Part shown: positions 8,503 through 9,470 of the stretch, one piece after another | Layout of the letters: every line of letters begins with the position of its first letter | Numbering within the stretch: position 1 is the first letter of the stretch | Assembly: GCA_012514445.1 (NCBI GenBank) | Contig: JAAZAI010000515.1 | Coordinates: forward strand, 1-9,470 | Direction of reading: 5' to 3' | Length of the DNA: 9,470 nucleotides | DNA from: Lentisphaerota bacterium | Lineage (GTDB): Bacteria > Verrucomicrobiota > Kiritimatiellia > RFP12 > UBA3636 | The notes under the pieces: generated by a model | Databases searched by the model: none | What the model was told of the DNA's origin: nothing | Seen by the model: only the letters and a program-made list of their open reading frames with translations | Position numbers and translations under genes: made by a program

Positions 8503-8942
8503 GTCACGGGTTTGTATTCGGTGATGGGGGCGTTGGTGTCGCCGACGTAGAAGACGACGATTTCAGCCTCCGTCTTGCCGGGGTTGTAGCCGTAGTGCCA
8601 GGTGTCGACCACTTCGATGATCGGGTCGCCCGCCTTGAGTTCGAGCGTCTGCCCGTTTTCGGCGACCACGTTCAGGGAGCCGCGCGTAAGCACGCCGGCG
8701 TTGATCACGGGGTGCCGGTGGTCCGGGAGGCGGGCGCCTGCGGGGATCGCGATGCGGAGGATGCGCAGCTCCGGCGGATCTGCGGGATAGGGCGGCAGGA
8801 TCGCGCCGTCCCAGCTCCGGCCGGATCGGACGAGCTCGACGGAGACGGGCTTCGCCTCCGCGGGGGTTCGGGTCGAGCAGCAGCCTTGAACACAAGCGGC
8901 CAGCGCCGCAAGGGCGAAACAACGGGTGAGTAATGTTTTCAT
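8493..8942 (-). CDS. Small cupin-domain lipoprotein
   Basis: This 149-residue protein has a lipoprotein-type signal: a short basic n-region (K2, R7), a hydrophobic stretch at 8-16 and lipobox LAAC with Cys17. A second possible lipobox, VQGC, ends at Cys21. The rest is a single cupin barrel. Motif 1 is G-x5-HRHP (Gly69, His75, His77) followed by INAG, with Asn81 near where cupins usually have Glu. Motif 2 runs from Gly105 through His116 to Asn120. The three histidines could bind a metal. Catalytic role and ligand are unknown; such small cupins can be sensors, isomerases or dioxygenase-like. The frame can be extended to a GTG at 8966, but the ATG at 8942 gives a normal signal peptide and is preferred. 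Neither start has a good Shine-Dalgarno sequence. Its stop lies inside the recC start region, so it is probably the first gene of the recCBD transcript. A functional link with RecBCD is not evident, since the protein should be outside the cytoplasm. Confidence 0.85.
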   Translation of the reverse strand: MKTLLTRCFALAALAACVQGCCSTRTPAEAKPVSVELVRSGRSWDGAILPPYPADPPELRILRIAIPAGARLPDHRHPVINAGVLTRGSLNVVAENGQTLELKAGDPIIEVVDTWHYGYNPGKTEAEIVVFYVGDTNAPITEYKPVTCR

Positions 8943-9024
8943 GGCGTATGTCGATAAGGTTCGCACGCATCGCCTGAGGAATCAAGCCAAAACAGGGGGG
9001 GCGTCAACAGGGCTGCCGCACCCC

Positions 9025-9052
9025 AGGGGTCAGGAGCCAGGGTTCAGGGTTC
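9025..9052 (+). repeat. Degenerate heptanucleotide tandem repeat
   Basis: There are four consecutive 7-nt units: AGGGGTC, AGGAGCC, AGGGTTC and AGGGTTC. The last two are identical and a partial fifth (AG) follows. It is a simple-sequence tract between the cupin gene and the G-run hairpin. No function is implied. Confidence 0.6.
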
Positions 9053-9058
9053 AGACTT

Positions 9059-9094
9059 GTCGGTTATCCATACGGGGGGGGGTGTATGACCGAC
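9059..9094. repeat. Inverted repeat enclosing a run of nine G
   Basis: The left arm is GTCGGT then, after a 4-nt TATC bulge, CATAC (9059-9073). The right arm is GTATG followed directly by ACCGAC (9084-9094). This gives 11 base pairs around a loop of nine G and one T. There is no U-run on either side, so a standard terminator is unlikely. The right arm contains an ATG that opens a spurious-looking frame. Confidence 0.5.
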
Positions 9095-9202
9095 ATCCGA
9101 GGACAAGCCCGGCAAGCCCCGTCGTATGGGCGATTCCCTGAGTTGGGCAGTTCGTCGCGCAGCCTCACCTTGCCGAGGCGGACGGCGGCGGCGCCCGAAG
9201 GC

Positions 9203-9223
9203 GGCGCGCTCGGAGATCGCGCC
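9203..9223. repeat. GC-rich imperfect palindrome
   Basis: GGCGCG and CGCGCC form a 6-bp stem around a 9-nt centre containing CTCGGAGAT. It lies in the middle of the intergenic region. It has the look of a dispersed GC-rich palindrome, but its length is within what chance allows in sequence this rich in GC. Confidence 0.25.
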
Positions 9224-9364
9224 CCCACCCTGCTGCGCGTAACCTTGGCGGACGGCGTCGCCCCACCTGCTTGCGGAGACCGATGGAGCACGTCAGGGAA
9301 AATCCAGGCCGGTGCCCTGATTCGGCTCCGAGATCGTGCCACCGTAATCTTGTCTCAGCCGTTT

Positions 9365-9373
9365 TGCTATATT
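9365..9373 (+). promoter_or_regulatory. Possible extended -10 promoter on the + strand
   Basis: TGCTATATT reads as an extended -10: TG, one base, then TATATT with five of six consensus bases. It stands out as AT-rich within GC-rich surroundings. No good -35 box is seen; the hexamer 17 nt upstream, TAATCT, is poor. A transcript would start near 9380 and run rightward out of the window. This is a suggestion only. Confidence 0.3.
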
Positions 9374-9381
9374 GATGTCGT

Positions 9382-9433
9382 TTTCCGGTGAGAATCGGAA
9401 AGCGCCCCGAGAGGTTAGCTAGCCTCCCGGGGC
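9382..9433 (+). other. Two adjacent hairpins, possible leader RNA
   Basis: Hairpin one is TTTCCG (9382-9387) and CGGAAA (9396-9401) with an 8-nt loop. Hairpin two is GCCCCGAGAGG (9404-9414) and CCTCCCGGGGC (9423-9433) with an 8-nt TTAGCTAG loop. It has one mismatch on the + strand, which becomes a G-U pair on the minus strand. The two lie just downstream of the possible extended -10. No U-run follows on either strand. It could be a structured 5' leader, a small RNA or a weak terminator. Confidence 0.35.
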
Positions 9434-9451
9434 AGGTCGGCGACGGCGATT

Positions 9452-9465
9452 GTAATCTAGATCAC
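9452..9465. promoter_or_regulatory. Small dyad, possible operator
   Basis: The perfect core ATCTAGAT is flanked by GT and AC after one mismatched pair, giving a 14-nt imperfect dyad near the window edge. Its AT content contrasts with its surroundings. It would lie in the leader of any rightward transcript. No regulator can be named. Confidence 0.2.
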
Positions 9466-9470
9466 GAGGC

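Larger units (their letters stand above)
8943..9470. other. Intergenic region upstream of the operon, no convincing gene
   Basis: These 528 bases carry only Arg/Ala/Pro-rich open frames with no family resemblance. The minus-strand operon promoter should lie here. TTGACG on the minus strand (9007-9002) would serve as a -35 box, but at 16-18 nt it is followed only by poor -10 matches (TTGATT or TGATTC), so I do not call it. The region contains a heptamer repeat, a G-run hairpin, a GC dyad and a structured right end, listed separately. No tRNA or rRNA is visible. Confidence 0.7.

Noticed and set aside
5680..8550. A 956-codon open frame on the + strand opposite recC
   Set aside because: Same reason: its composition is that of an antisense shadow and it shows no recognisable domain.
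8979..9007. TTGACG as a -35 box for the operon on the minus strand
   Set aside because: No acceptable -10 hexamer is found at 16-18 nt, so the match is probably chance.
9177..9257. Direct repeat GGCGGACGGCG (9177-9187 and 9247-9257)
   Set aside because: It is an 11-nt GC-only-type word in a very GC-rich region with unrelated flanks, which is likely coincidence.
9086..9391. A 101-codon + strand frame in the intergenic region
   Set aside because: Its ATG is in the arm of the G-run hairpin and it runs through palindromic sequence. The product is Arg/Ala/Pro-rich and unlike any family I know. The G-run upstream of the ATG is not a proper ribosome site.
9293..9433. Words resembling a cobalamin riboswitch (AGGGAA, GGTG, GTGAGAATC, GCCCCG)
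   Set aside because: The order and spacing do not match the conserved core. The AGGGAA to GGTG gap is too long and no B12-box-like segment is present.

Overview
The window is GC-rich and holds one tightly packed minus-strand operon. In transcription order it encodes a small predicted cupin lipoprotein (8942-8493), RecC (8502-5110), RecB (5113-1847) and RecD (1850 to beyond base 1, so its C-terminus is cut off). Together the last three make a complete RecBCD helicase-nuclease, the enzyme that processes double-strand DNA ends. RecB keeps all its helicase motifs and the nuclease triad. RecC keeps its family signatures. RecD keeps its SF1B motifs up to motif VI. The Zn-peptidase gene ptrA, which lies between recC and recB in E. 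coli, is absent here.

The genes are translationally coupled. The cupin and recC overlap by 10 nt, and recC/recB and recB/recD each overlap by an ATGA. Only recB has a strong Shine-Dalgarno sequence, AAGGAGG. The + strand opposite recB and recC carries very long open frames, which I treat as shadows of GC-rich codons.

The most unusual feature is a 58-bp element at 1343-1400, inside recD. It has perfect 10-bp inverted ends and two internal 8-bp hairpins, and it is translated in frame as about 19 residues of the linker between the RecD N-terminal and helicase domains. It looks like a mobile palindromic repeat that has become part of a protein, comparable in principle to the Rickettsia palindromic elements. 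A shorter palindrome falls in the RecB helicase-nuclease linker. RecB also has Phe where SF1A motif V normally has His, and RecC has lost several residues used by E. coli RecC to read Chi.

Bases 8943-9470 show no convincing gene. They hold a degenerate heptamer repeat, a hairpin around a run of nine G, a GC-rich dyad and, at the far right, a possible + strand extended -10 promoter followed by two hairpins and a small dyad. That right-hand part could be the leader of a gene starting beyond the window.

Organism: a GC-rich bacterium with RecBCD, lipoproteins and palindromic repeat clutter. A member of the Planctomycetes-Verrucomicrobia group (for example Kiritimatiellota or Verrucomicrobiota) is my tentative guess from the style of the repeats and proteins. 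A proteobacterium cannot be excluded.
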